From Paenibacillus polymyxa (lineage in GTDB: Bacteria; Bacillota; Bacilli; Paenibacillales; Paenibacillaceae), in contig NZ_CP049783.1 of assembly GCF_015710975.1 (NCBI RefSeq), positions 3,763,501 through 3,827,500 of the forward strand: a stretch of 64,000 nt of DNA, written 5' to 3'. A program made the translations under genes and the position numbers. Under the pieces are notes generated by a model, which worked only from the letters and a program-made list of their open reading frames with translations, made no database searches and was not told where the DNA came from. The stretch's first letter is position 1. Each line of letters starts with the position of its first letter. Shown here in pieces: positions 27,861-35,685 of the stretch.

Positions 27861-29228
27861 ATGCATAGAGAGCATCACCACTCCAGCCGCAAATTGGTCT
27901 TTTTAACGTTGTGGATTATGATATCCGTTCTGTTGTTACCCTTAGTTCATTCTGGATCAGCGGCGGCTCAAACAAAGGGTGGAGCTGTGTTTGTTATACC
28001 AGTTGATCAGGAAATTGAACAGGGTCTGGGCAAATTTATGGAGCGTGGATTTGCAGAAGCGGTTGATTCCAAAGCAGGTCTGATTTTACTGGATATTAAC
28101 ACTCCCGGCGGACGGGTAGATACAGCGGAGAAGCTGGGCAAACTGATTAAAGACAGTCCCATTCCGACCGTAGCCTATATAAAGGGCGAAGCGGCCTCAG
28201 CGGGTAGCTATATTGCGTTGAGTGCTAACAAGATTGCTATGAAACCGGGGAGTATTATTGGAGCAGCAGCGTTAGTAGACGGCAGAGGGAATGCTATTAC
28301 AGACCCAAAAACGATAGCTTGGTGGAAGAGCAGCATGGCATCTGCCGCAGAAGCTGGCGGGCGCAATCCCGATATTGCTAGAGGCATGGTCGACTCCAAA
28401 TCGACTGTATCTATCCCGGAGCTGAACTTTAATAAGGAAAATGGCCAGATCATTTCTTTAACCAGTGAGGAAGCGCTGAAATTGGGGTACGCGGATCACA
28501 TCGCGTCTTCGGAACAAGAAGTTATCCAGTGGATGGGCTACAGTACAGATGATGTAATCCATGTGGAGCGCACATGGGCTGAAAAAGCAGCCGAGATATT
28601 GACCAACCCGATCGTGCAGACATTGCTTTTATTTGTTGGTATCGCGGGTGTAGTTATTGAACTGCTTGTACCTGGCTTTGGTGTACCGGGAGTTTTAGGT
28701 GTACTTGGATTTGGTTTGTATTTCTTTGGTAATTATATCGCTGGCTTTGCAGGTTCGGAGACGTGGCTGTTGTTCATTATCGGTCTGGCACTGCTTATAC
28801 TTGAAATGTTTATTCCAAGCTTTGGTATTCTGGGTATTTTGGGTTCCATCAGCCTTGTCGCGGGTGTAGTCCGTGCTGCATACAACATGCAGCATGCGTT
28901 TATATCTTTGGGGATTGCTTTTGCAGCGGCTGTTGCTGTGGTGGCGATCATCGCGGTTGTCTTTAAGGACCGAGGGATATGGAACCGTTTTATACTTCAG
29001 GAACGTTTAACGGCTGACCAAGGGTTTTCTTCGGTTGTGAATCGGGAAACGTTATTAGGTCAGAGGGGTGTCAGTCTGACCCCATTACGTCCAGCTGGAA
29101 CGGTGCTAATCGCTGACGAGCGAGTGGATGTCGTAACGAATGGGGAGTTTATCGCCCCGGATATGCCGATTATCGTATCCAAAGTAGAAGGCGGGCGAAT
29201 TGTAGTCAAGGCAGACGCGAGCGTCTAG
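27861..29228 (+). CDS. yqeZ: NfeD-family membrane-bound serine protease (YqeZ)
   Basis: Long NfeD (nodulation efficiency/STOPP) protein, 455 aa. Order: signal peptide (hydrophobic residues about 12-38 ending in SGSAAAQ), extracytoplasmic ClpP-class protease with DINTPGGRVDTAEKLG and nucleophile Ser in GEAASAGSYIALSA, four or more membrane segments (about residues 250-365), and a C-terminal OB-fold with LLGQRGVSLTPLRPAG. GGGGGGAAAG precedes ATG 27861; the earlier in-frame start at 27819 has none. Partner of flotillin FloA encoded next. Confidence 0.92.
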   Translation: MHREHHHSSRKLVFLTLWIMISVLLLPLVHSGSAAAQTKGGAVFVIPVDQEIEQGLGKFMERGFAEAVDSKAGLILLDINTPGGRVDTAEKLGKLIKDSPIPTVAYIKGEAASAGSYIALSANKIAMKPGSIIGAAALVDGRGNAITDPKTIAWWKSSMASAAEAGGRNPDIARGMVDSKSTVSIPELNFNKENGQIISLTSEEALKLGYADHIASSEQEVIQWMGYSTDDVIHVERTWAEKAAEILTNPIVQTLLLFVGIAGVVIELLVPGFGVPGVLGVLGFGLYFFGNYIAGFAGSETWLLFIIGLALLILEMFIPSFGILGILGSISLVAGVVRAAYNMQHAFISLGIAFAAAVAVVAIIAVVFKDRGIWNRFILQERLTADQGFSSVVNRETLLGQRGVSLTPLRPAGTVLIADERVDVVTNGEFIAPDMPIIVSKVEGGRIVVKADASV

Positions 29229-29270
29229 CAAGCTAACAACGAAGAATTAGATTAATGGAGGATGATGCGA

Positions 29271-30272
29271 GTGTTCGAATCGGGTATTGTCAGTATTTTG
29301 CTGATTGCCGTAGTAGTGATTATTGTATTGAGTGTGTTTTTTAGTTTCTTCCCGGTGATGCTGTGGATTTCGGCGTTGGCTTCGGGTGTGCGGATCGGTA
29401 TCATTACGCTAGTAGCTATGCGGTTGCGGCGCGTCACGCCAAGCCGAATTGTCAATCCCCTCATTAAGGCTACCAAAGCTGGTCTGGGCTTGAATATCAA
29501 TCAGCTGGAAAGTCATTTTCTCGCAGGGGGGAATGTAGACCGAGTGATCAATGCGTTGATTGCCGCGCAGCGCGCTAACATTCCGCTTGAATTTGAACGT
29601 GCGGCTGCGATTGATCTTGCGGGACGTGATGTTCTGCAGGCGGTCCAAATGAGCGTTAATCCGCGTGTTATTGAGACGCCTATTGTTGCTGCAGTCGCCA
29701 AGGATGGTATCGAAGTGAAGGTTAAAGCTCGTGTTACGGTGCGTGCCAACATTGATCGACTCGTCGGCGGTGCAGGAGAAGAAACGATTATTGCTCGGGT
29801 TGGTGAAGGTATCGTAACAACGGTTGGTTCCAGTAACTCGCATAAAGACGTGCTGGAAAATCCAGATTCCATTTCGAGAACCGTATTGTCCAAAGGTTTG
29901 GATGCAGGGACAGCATTTGAGATTCTGTCGATTGATATTGCAGATGTTGATGTAGGTAAAAATATCGGTGCCTTCCTGCAAACAGAGCAGGCGGAAGCAG
30001 ACAAACGTATTGCGCAGGCAAAAGCCGAAGAACGGCGTGCGATGGCTGTAGCGCAAGAACAGGAAATGAAGGCACGTGTTGTAGAAATGAGAGCGCGCGT
30101 GGTGGAATCTGAATCCGAAGTGCCTCTGGCAATGGCTGAAGCGCTGCGTAGCGGTAAACTTGGCGTCATGGACTATATGAATTTAAAAAATATTGAGGCA
30201 GATACGCAAATGCGTAGTTCCTTAGGCAAACCGAATGAGAACTCGGGGAATGATAACAAGAACCGGGATTAA
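29271..30272 (+). CDS. floA: Flotillin-like protein FloA
   Basis: SPFH-domain scaffold of functional membrane microdomains; 333 aa, close to the B. subtilis protein in length and throughout in sequence (for example [20 protein letters not shown], residues 73-92). An N-terminal hairpin-type membrane segment is followed by the PHB domain and an Ala/Glu-rich coiled coil ([18 protein letters not shown]). ATGs at 29262 and 29265 touch the GGAGG site; GTG 29271 sits nine bases after it and is the better start. Second gene of the SigW-type operon. Confidence 0.95.
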   Translation: MFESGIVSILLIAVVVIIVLSVFFSFFPVMLWISALASGVRIGIITLVAMRLRRVTPSRIVNPLIKATKAGLGLNINQLESHFLAGGNVDRVINALIAAQRANIPLEFERAAAIDLAGRDVLQAVQMSVNPRVIETPIVAAVAKDGIEVKVKARVTVRANIDRLVGGAGEETIIARVGEGIVTTVGSSNSHKDVLENPDSISRTVLSKGLDAGTAFEILSIDIADVDVGKNIGAFLQTEQAEADKRIAQAKAEERRAMAVAQEQEMKARVVEMRARVVESESEVPLAMAEALRSGKLGVMDYMNLKNIEADTQMRSSLGKPNENSGNDNKNRD

Positions 30273-30315
30273 CTAACGGACGGGCCGATGAACTATAGCA
30301 GTTAGGCGGTGAGTA

Positions 30316-30894
30316 ATGAATTTTATCAGCTGGATCTTTGACCATTTGTATATCTTGATCGTGATTGGCTTTGCACTGGTGTCCTTTTTGGGGAAAAGCA
30401 TTCAAGGTGGAGATCGGAAATCTTCCCCGCGGCAAGGTATGCCTACCTTTGGTGGTGATCATGGTTCGCGCGGGTCCTCGACGTCGTCCAGACCTTTCAC
30501 AACGGAACCTGAGATAGAGAGACGTCAGCAAGATGTTACTGGAGAGCTGCAACGTCAATTTCCTAATGAGCGACGGGCGGTGATGGAAGCTCGTCGTATA
30601 GAAGAAGTGGGAGACGGGCTGAAAAAGGAAGAACAGATGGACCAAGATTCATTAGATAACGGTACGACTCTAGAGGATCGGATTCGTATTATGGAAGAAG
30701 AGCGAAGGATGGTTTTAGCCCGACTCGATCGTATATCCAATGCGAGTGATTCGGAGGAAATTACAGATGGGCTAGAGCAAACTTCTCAAGAGCGGGGTAC
30801 CGTGAATGCAGCTGACCTACGCAGAGGTGTAATTTGGGCAGAGATATTAGGCCCTCCGCGTTCCAAGCGTTACATGGGTGGAGGAAGACGTTAA
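30316..30894 (+). CDS. Single-pass membrane protein of unknown function
   Basis: Not recognised; 192 aa. One N-terminal membrane segment (residues 5-25, IFDHLYILIVIGFALVSF) is followed by a Gly/Ser/Arg linker and a charged, probably helical cytoplasmic tail rich in Glu/Arg. It occupies the position of yqfB behind floA but is much longer, so homology is not claimed. Co-transcription with yqeZ-floA is likely (43-bp gap, no terminator), which suggests a role in the same envelope-stress setting. TAGGCGGTGAG precedes the ATG. Confidence 0.8.
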   Translation: MNFISWIFDHLYILIVIGFALVSFLGKSIQGGDRKSSPRQGMPTFGGDHGSRGSSTSSRPFTTEPEIERRQQDVTGELQRQFPNERRAVMEARRIEEVGDGLKKEEQMDQDSLDNGTTLEDRIRIMEEERRMVLARLDRISNASDSEEITDGLEQTSQERGTVNAADLRRGVIWAEILGPPRSKRYMGGGRR

Positions 30895-30903
30895 AATGAT
30901 AGT

Positions 30904-30941
30904 GATCCGTCACGGCTTTGGCTGTGGCGGATCTTTTTTTT
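30904..30941 (+). terminator. Intrinsic terminator after the floA operon
   Basis: GATCCGTCACGGC-tttg-GCTGTGGCGGATC followed by eight T. Confidence 0.9.
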
Positions 30942-31315
30942 GCGATGTTTTTAGCAATACATAAACTTGCTGGAATAAAAAAAGACCTAACGACAAATGC
31001 TCAAATTACCTAACAACGAATGTGATGATATCATATATGCTACATTCTTCTCACATTTGCTGTCATCTAAAAGACGGCATTTTGTCTAATTTAGAATCTC
31101 ATTTGTGAAAATACTTATGTGAAAAATGATCAAATGTAACAATATGAACGAAGCCTTCCAAAAGTCGTTTTCATTTTTTCTTTTTTATATATAATGTTCT
31201 CAACGATAGAACTTATGAAAATTTACCCCATATTTAGCTAAAATTTGATTTATATCGAGGTGATGTCACAGGGTTATACAAAAAGTAAAAATTTATGTTT
31301 AGGAGGATGGGATGG
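30942..31315 (+). promoter_or_regulatory. AT-rich permease leader with repeated CAAATG/CATTTG motifs
   Basis: About 370 bp without a gene. It holds direct repeats CCTAACGACAAATG and CCTAACAACGAATG (about 30988-31020) and further CATTTG/CAAATG occurrences near 31056, 31101 and 31132. A TATAAT box at 31190-31195 is the best -10 candidate, with a poor -35. The repeats may bind a regulator of the downstream amino acid permease. I saw no T-box, lysine or other riboswitch signature. Confidence 0.35.
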
Positions 31316-32725
31316 ATGGGGAATAGCTTGTTCAGAAAGAAGAACATTGATCAACTGATCGCTGCTACACGTGGGGAAAAAGCACTTAAAAGGGAATTGG
31401 GTGCGTTTGATTTAACAATGCTTGGGATTGGAGCCATTATCGGAACGGGAATTTTTGTTTTGACAGGTACGGGAGCAGTTACGGCTGGTCCGGGTTTGGT
31501 AATGTCTTTTGTGATTGCGGGGCTCGCTTGTTTGTTCGCAGCATTGGCTTATGCTGAGTTTGCTTCCACCGTTCCAGTATCCGGTTCTGTTTACACTTTT
31601 ACATATGCTACGATGGGAGAGTTATTGGCTTTTATTATCGGATGGGATTTAATTTTGGAATATATGTTGGCTGCCAGCGCTGTTTCAGCAGGTTGGTCGG
31701 GTTATTTTGTATCCTTTTTGAAAGGAATTGGTCTTTATATCCCAGTTGAATTCACTGCTGCGCCAGGAGCTTTAAAAGACCAAACTACTTATTTTAACCT
31801 TCCAGCTTTTTTAATTTTGATGGCTATCACATTCTTGCTTTATTTTGGAATAAAAGAATCCAAACGAATTAACAACATCATGGTTATTGTAAAAATTGTT
31901 GTCGTTTTATTGTTTATTATTGTTGCTATTAAATATGTGAAGCCAGACAACTGGACACCATTTATGCCGTTTGGGTTCAGTGGGGTGTTTGGAGCCGCAG
32001 CCCTTGTGTTTTTTGCTTTCATTGGCTTTGATGCTGTTTCATCAGCTGCTGAAGAAACCAAAAATCCAGCTCGTGATTTACCACGTGGCATTATTTTCTC
32101 GCTTGCTATTTGTACGCTTTTGTATGTGATCGTTAGCGCGATTATGACAGGTATTGTGCCGTTTATGCAATTTGAAGGTATCTCCCATCCGGTGTCATTA
32201 GTTTTGCAGGTTGCCGGTCAGAATTGGGTGGCGGGTATTGTGGATATCGGAGCCATCTTGGGGATGACAACGGTCATGCTGGTAATGTTATATGGTCAAA
32301 CCCGTATTATGTTTGCGATGTCACGTGATGGCTTAGTGCCTAAAGTATTGTCAAAGGTTCATTCCAAATATAAAACACCCTATATTAACACGTTGTTTTT
32401 TGGTACTTTATCTGCATTAATGGGTGGGTTGATCCCGCTGGATGAGTTAGCAAGCTTGGTGAACATTGGAACCTTATCAGCATTTATTCTGATTTCAGTC
32501 GCTGTCATAGTGATGAGAAAAACACAACCTGATTTGCCAAGAGCCTTCCGATGTCCTGGGGTTCCATTTATTCCTATTCTGGCTATCATTTCATGTGGGG
32601 TGCTTATTCTTAATCTGAATGGTCAAACGTTTATTCGTTTTATCATTTGGCTTGTTATTGGTATGGTTATTTACTTTTTATACTCCCGAAAAAACTCTCT
32701 TTTGAATCAGGATTCCGAAAACTAA
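31316..32725 (+). CDS. APC-family amino acid permease
   Basis: Twelve-segment membrane transporter of the cationic amino acid/YfnA-like branch of the APC superfamily, 469 aa. Signature first segment: GAIIGTGIFVLTGTGA; also FIGFDAVSSAAEETKNPARD, typical of the CAT group. ATG 31316 is nine bases after AGGAGG; the in-frame ATGs at 31295 and 31307 are upstream of or adjacent to the ribosome site. This gene is inserted between the floA operon and yqfC relative to B. subtilis. Substrate uncertain. Confidence 0.9.
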   Translation: MGNSLFRKKNIDQLIAATRGEKALKRELGAFDLTMLGIGAIIGTGIFVLTGTGAVTAGPGLVMSFVIAGLACLFAALAYAEFASTVPVSGSVYTFTYATMGELLAFIIGWDLILEYMLAASAVSAGWSGYFVSFLKGIGLYIPVEFTAAPGALKDQTTYFNLPAFLILMAITFLLYFGIKESKRINNIMVIVKIVVVLLFIIVAIKYVKPDNWTPFMPFGFSGVFGAAALVFFAFIGFDAVSSAAEETKNPARDLPRGIIFSLAICTLLYVIVSAIMTGIVPFMQFEGISHPVSLVLQVAGQNWVAGIVDIGAILGMTTVMLVMLYGQTRIMFAMSRDGLVPKVLSKVHSKYKTPYINTLFFGTLSALMGGLIPLDELASLVNIGTLSAFILISVAVIVMRKTQPDLPRAFRCPGVPFIPILAIISCGVLILNLNGQTFIRFIIWLVIGMVIYFLYSRKNSLLNQDSEN

Positions 32726-32747
32726 CCATTTCATACTGTGAAACTAA

Positions 32748-32791
32748 AAAGACAGCCTTGTTTTGATATGAAAACGAGGTTGTCTTTTTTT
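32748..32791 (+). terminator. Intrinsic terminator after the permease
   Basis: AAGACAGCCTTGTTTT-gatatg-AAAACGAGGTTGTCTTTTTTT. Long stem and T run. Confidence 0.9.
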
Positions 32792-32910
32792 ATGTGAATT
32801 TTTATAGAGCATGGTCTTTTTTCTCTTTAATATTGCAGTTGCTACGAATTGTAAGTTTAGCCTCATAAATGCGATGACTGGATCATAAAATGTACAGTAC
32901 AGATATCTGT

Positions 32911-32930
32911 GACGCTGGTGTAACAGCGTC
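32911..32930 (+). other. Hairpin GACGCTG/CAGCGTC in the yqfC leader region
   Basis: Perfect 7-bp arms with a 6-nt loop, preceded by the palindromes TGTACAGTACA and ACAGATATCTGT. No T run follows. Part of the 335-bp non-coding stretch before yqfC, which otherwise holds the repeats listed separately. Confidence 0.45.
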
Positions 32931-32959
32931 CAGTGATGATCGAGACATAGGATAAACCG

Positions 32960-33075
32960 AATAGTAATAACAAGCGATTAAAAAAGCAGCATAGCTGCTG
33001 TCGTAACAACGATGGAGTGCTAATGGTAATAACAGAAGATTATAAAAAAAGCAGCATAGCTGCCATCAGAACAAC
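32960..33075 (+). repeat. Two near-tandem ~50-bp repeats with AGCAGCATAGCTGC hairpin
   Basis: Unit 1 (about 32960-33010) and unit 2 (about 33022-33075) share AATAGTAATAACA/AATGGTAATAACA, then GATTA, an A run and AGCAGCATAGCTGC, then a variable AACAAC end. Each contains the small hairpin GCAGC-ata-GCTGC. A third, isolated copy of the hairpin core lies at 35640-35653 before the HD phosphohydrolase gene. No coding potential. Confidence 0.6.
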
Positions 33076-33106
33076 TATTAGCCGTTGGATAACAGTTGTT
33101 CTGATG
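33064..33106 (+). other. Perfect 13-bp inverted repeat before yqfC
   Basis: CATCAGAACAACT and AGTTGTTCTGATG are exact complements with a 17-nt loop, ending four bases before the GAAAGGAG ribosome site of yqfC. Without a T run it looks like a leader structure or operator rather than a terminator. Confidence 0.55.
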
Positions 33107-33128
33107 ACAGGAAAGGAGATTTCGCCGT

Positions 33129-33422
33129 ATGAGCCGGATGAGCCGCAAACTGCGAAAGTGGGCCAGCGAGACGTTGGAGCTTCCGCAGGATATTCTATTT
33201 GATCTGCCGCGGTTAACCCTCATCGGCAGCCGCCAGCTTTATGTAGAAAATCACCGGGGTGTGGTGGATTTTACACCAGACCAGCTCGTACTTGCACTTG
33301 CGCAAGGCAGGCTAAGAGTGTCAGGCCATGATCTAATCATTACGTCTATCCTGCCAGACCAGGTAAGTGTAGAGGGACATATTACGGATATTCAATTGGA
33401 AGGAACGGAGGAAGGCTCGTGA
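33129..33422 (+). CDS. yqfC: Sporulation protein YqfC
   Basis: 97-aa YabP/YqfC family protein (ELPQDILFDLPRLTLIGSRQ near residues 17-36; LRVSGHDLIITSILPDQVSV). The family is made in the mother cell under SigE in B. subtilis. GAAAGGAG precedes the ATG. Its TGA overlaps the GTG of yqfD (GTGA), so the two are translationally coupled. I could not identify a convincing SigE promoter among the upstream repeats. Confidence 0.9.
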   Translation: MSRMSRKLRKWASETLELPQDILFDLPRLTLIGSRQLYVENHRGVVDFTPDQLVLALAQGRLRVSGHDLIITSILPDQVSVEGHITDIQLEGTEEGS

Positions 33423-34612
33423 AACATCCCGCTTTAGCAAAGCTGCGTGGCACGGTTACCCTAGCTGTCGAGGGCGAAAGTGTGGAAGCTTTCATTAATT
33501 TACTCACTGATCACCATATACCTGTTTGGAACGTGCGGCCGATGGGTACTAGACTTGCAGAAATGAACCTTCTGCTGCCGCACGTCTTCCTGTTGCGTCC
33601 GCTTTTGAGAAGGACAGGCTGCAAAATGCATGTTCTCAAACGTCAAGGACTTCCCTTTACTGCTGTACGACTCGCCAAACGTAAATTTTTTCTCGCAGGA
33701 CTGGCCTTGTTCTGGATAGGACTCCTGCTGATGTCATCGCTCATCTGGGACATTCAAGTGAAGGGGAATGACAAGCTCCCAACGGAAGCTGTTCTCAAAG
33801 CAGCCCGACAGGAGGGGCTTTATCCGTTTCAATGGAGTTTTCGCCTTTCCAGCCAGGACAAGCTTTCGCGCGCACTCATGCAGAAGCTTCCAGAGGCGTC
33901 CTGGATCGGTGTGGAAAGGCAGGGAACCTTGGTGACAATTCAGGTCGTTGAAGCTTCACAGCCTACTCCCCCGCCGCTCTACAGTCCACGTCATCTCATC
34001 AGTAAGGCGGACGCGGTAGTCACTGAAATTTTTGCCGAGCAGGGACGTCCTGTTGTGCATAAAAATACACGGGTCAAAAAAGGAGCTATTCTCATTTCAG
34101 GAACGCTTGGAGATGAGGAGAATCAGCAACAGGTCGTAGCCAAAGGAGAGATTAAGGGGCTTGTGTGGCATGAATATGAAATTAGTAGTCCCATGGTACG
34201 ACGCAGCAGCACATATACGGGGAATAGCCACGATCGCTTGTATCTGGTGCTAGGCAACCGTGCGATACAATTGTGGGGATATGGGAAAATACCTTATTCT
34301 ACACATAAAACAACCGTTGAACATGATCCGCTAACATGGCGTTCTTACAAACTTCCGATGGGTTGGATGAATGAAAGTGTGAGGGAGACCAAGATACAAG
34401 AGCAGAAGTTAACGGAAACAGAAGCCAAAATGTCAGGAATAGAAGGCGCACGCGCGGATATTTTAGCTAAATACGGCAAAGGAACGAAAATAATGAGCCA
34501 AAAAATTTTGCATGAGAAGAGAGAGAATGGTAAAGTTTATATGAAAGTACTTTTTGAAGTGGAACAGGATATTGCGGAAGAACTTCCGTTAGTTCATAAC
34601 CAAGGAGAATGA
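33419..34612 (+). CDS. yqfD: Sporulation protein YqfD
   Basis: 397-aa YqfD family protein. A short N-terminal domain, one membrane segment (around residue 95, FFLAGLALFWIGLLLMSSLI) and a large extracytoplasmic part with a POTRA-like start (IQVKGNDKLPTEAVLKAARQ). Start is GTG 33419, overlapping the yqfC stop. Known as a stage-IV-type sporulation gene in Bacillus; precise activity unknown. phoH follows after 6 bp. Confidence 0.92.
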   Translation: MKHPALAKLRGTVTLAVEGESVEAFINLLTDHHIPVWNVRPMGTRLAEMNLLLPHVFLLRPLLRRTGCKMHVLKRQGLPFTAVRLAKRKFFLAGLALFWIGLLLMSSLIWDIQVKGNDKLPTEAVLKAARQEGLYPFQWSFRLSSQDKLSRALMQKLPEASWIGVERQGTLVTIQVVEASQPTPPPLYSPRHLISKADAVVTEIFAEQGRPVVHKNTRVKKGAILISGTLGDEENQQQVVAKGEIKGLVWHEYEISSPMVRRSSTYTGNSHDRLYLVLGNRAIQLWGYGKIPYSTHKTTVEHDPLTWRSYKLPMGWMNESVRETKIQEQKLTETEAKMSGIEGARADILAKYGKGTKIMSQKILHEKRENGKVYMKVLFEVEQDIAEELPLVHNQGE

Positions 34613-34618
34613 GGCTAT

Positions 34619-35590
34619 TTGGCAGAACAACAACGCAGCATACAAATTGCATTGAACAGTGCGGGAGAAGGTCAGGCGTTATTCGGCCCGCAGGATTCCT
34701 TTTTAAAATTGATCGAAGCAGCTATTCCTGCAAAAATAGCATCTCGTGAGGCGGAAATTAATGTTTTTGGAGATGCTCACGAAGTGGAAGTGCTCGAACA
34801 ATTGTTCGATGTTTTGCTCCAGTTAATTCGTAATGGGTATATACTGACCGAAAGGGATGTCCATTATGCGATTGAGCTGGCAAAAGATCTGCGCGCCGAT
34901 CAGTTGCTTGATTTGTTCAAGGGAGAAATTACGACAACGTTTCGGGGCAAACCGATTCGTGTCAAAACGATTGGACAGAAGCACTATGTAACCACGATTA
35001 AAAAACGCGATATTGTATTTGGGATTGGCCCAGCGGGTACTGGTAAAACCTATCTGGCTGTAGTGCTGGCCGTAGCTGCTCTAAAGGAAGGTTCAGTCAA
35101 GCGTATTGTACTGACTCGTCCTGCGGTAGAAGCTGGTGAGAACTTGGGCTTTTTGCCCGGGGATTTACAGGAAAAGGTTGATCCGTATTTACGCCCGTTG
35201 TATGATGCCCTATACGATGTGATGGGTCCTGAGCAGACGGCAAAAGCGTTGGAGCGCGGGTTGATAGAAATTGCGCCACTGGCTTATATGCGGGGTCGTA
35301 CGCTGGATGACTCATTTATTATTTTGGATGAAGCCCAAAATACCACACCAGAACAAATGAAAATGTTTTTGACTCGACTTGGCTTCGGTTCCAAAATGGT
35401 TATTACCGGCGATGTTACACAAATTGATTTACCTCGTGGCAAAAAATCCGGTCTAATTGAAGCAAATGCGATTTTAAAAGGGATTGAGGAAATAGGCTTT
35501 GTCCAGTTTGCGGAAGAGGATGTTGTCCGTCATTCCCTGGTTCAAAAAATCATCGTCGCTTATGACCGTGTTGCTGAAAATCAAGCATAA
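34619..35590 (+). CDS. phoH: PhoH-family ATPase
   Basis: Cytoplasmic P-loop ATPase of the PhoH/PhoL type, 323 aa. N-terminal KH-like region, then Walker A GPAGTGKTYLA near residue 138, LTRPAVEAGENLGFLPGD and Walker B FIILDEAQNTTPEQM, and ITGDVTQIDLPRGKKSGL. Start is TTG at 34619. Often associated with ybeY, as here two genes downstream, and thought to act in RNA metabolism (inference from the family). Same order in B. subtilis. Confidence 0.93.
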   Translation: MAEQQRSIQIALNSAGEGQALFGPQDSFLKLIEAAIPAKIASREAEINVFGDAHEVEVLEQLFDVLLQLIRNGYILTERDVHYAIELAKDLRADQLLDLFKGEITTTFRGKPIRVKTIGQKHYVTTIKKRDIVFGIGPAGTGKTYLAVVLAVAALKEGSVKRIVLTRPAVEAGENLGFLPGDLQEKVDPYLRPLYDALYDVMGPEQTAKALERGLIEIAPLAYMRGRTLDDSFIILDEAQNTTPEQMKMFLTRLGFGSKMVITGDVTQIDLPRGKKSGLIEANAILKGIEEIGFVQFAEEDVVRHSLVQKIIVAYDRVAENQA

Positions 35591-35685
35591 GCCCTTGAGC
35601 ACGAGTATAGTGGGTATGATCAGAAAACGAACAAAATGAGCAGCATAGCTGCCTTGAAAAAGATGATGGAGAGGGATTGTTTTAG

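Noticed and set aside
33017..33202. Open frame over the yqfC leader repeats
   Set aside because: Runs through the repeats and into yqfC in another frame, with no ribosome site or homology.
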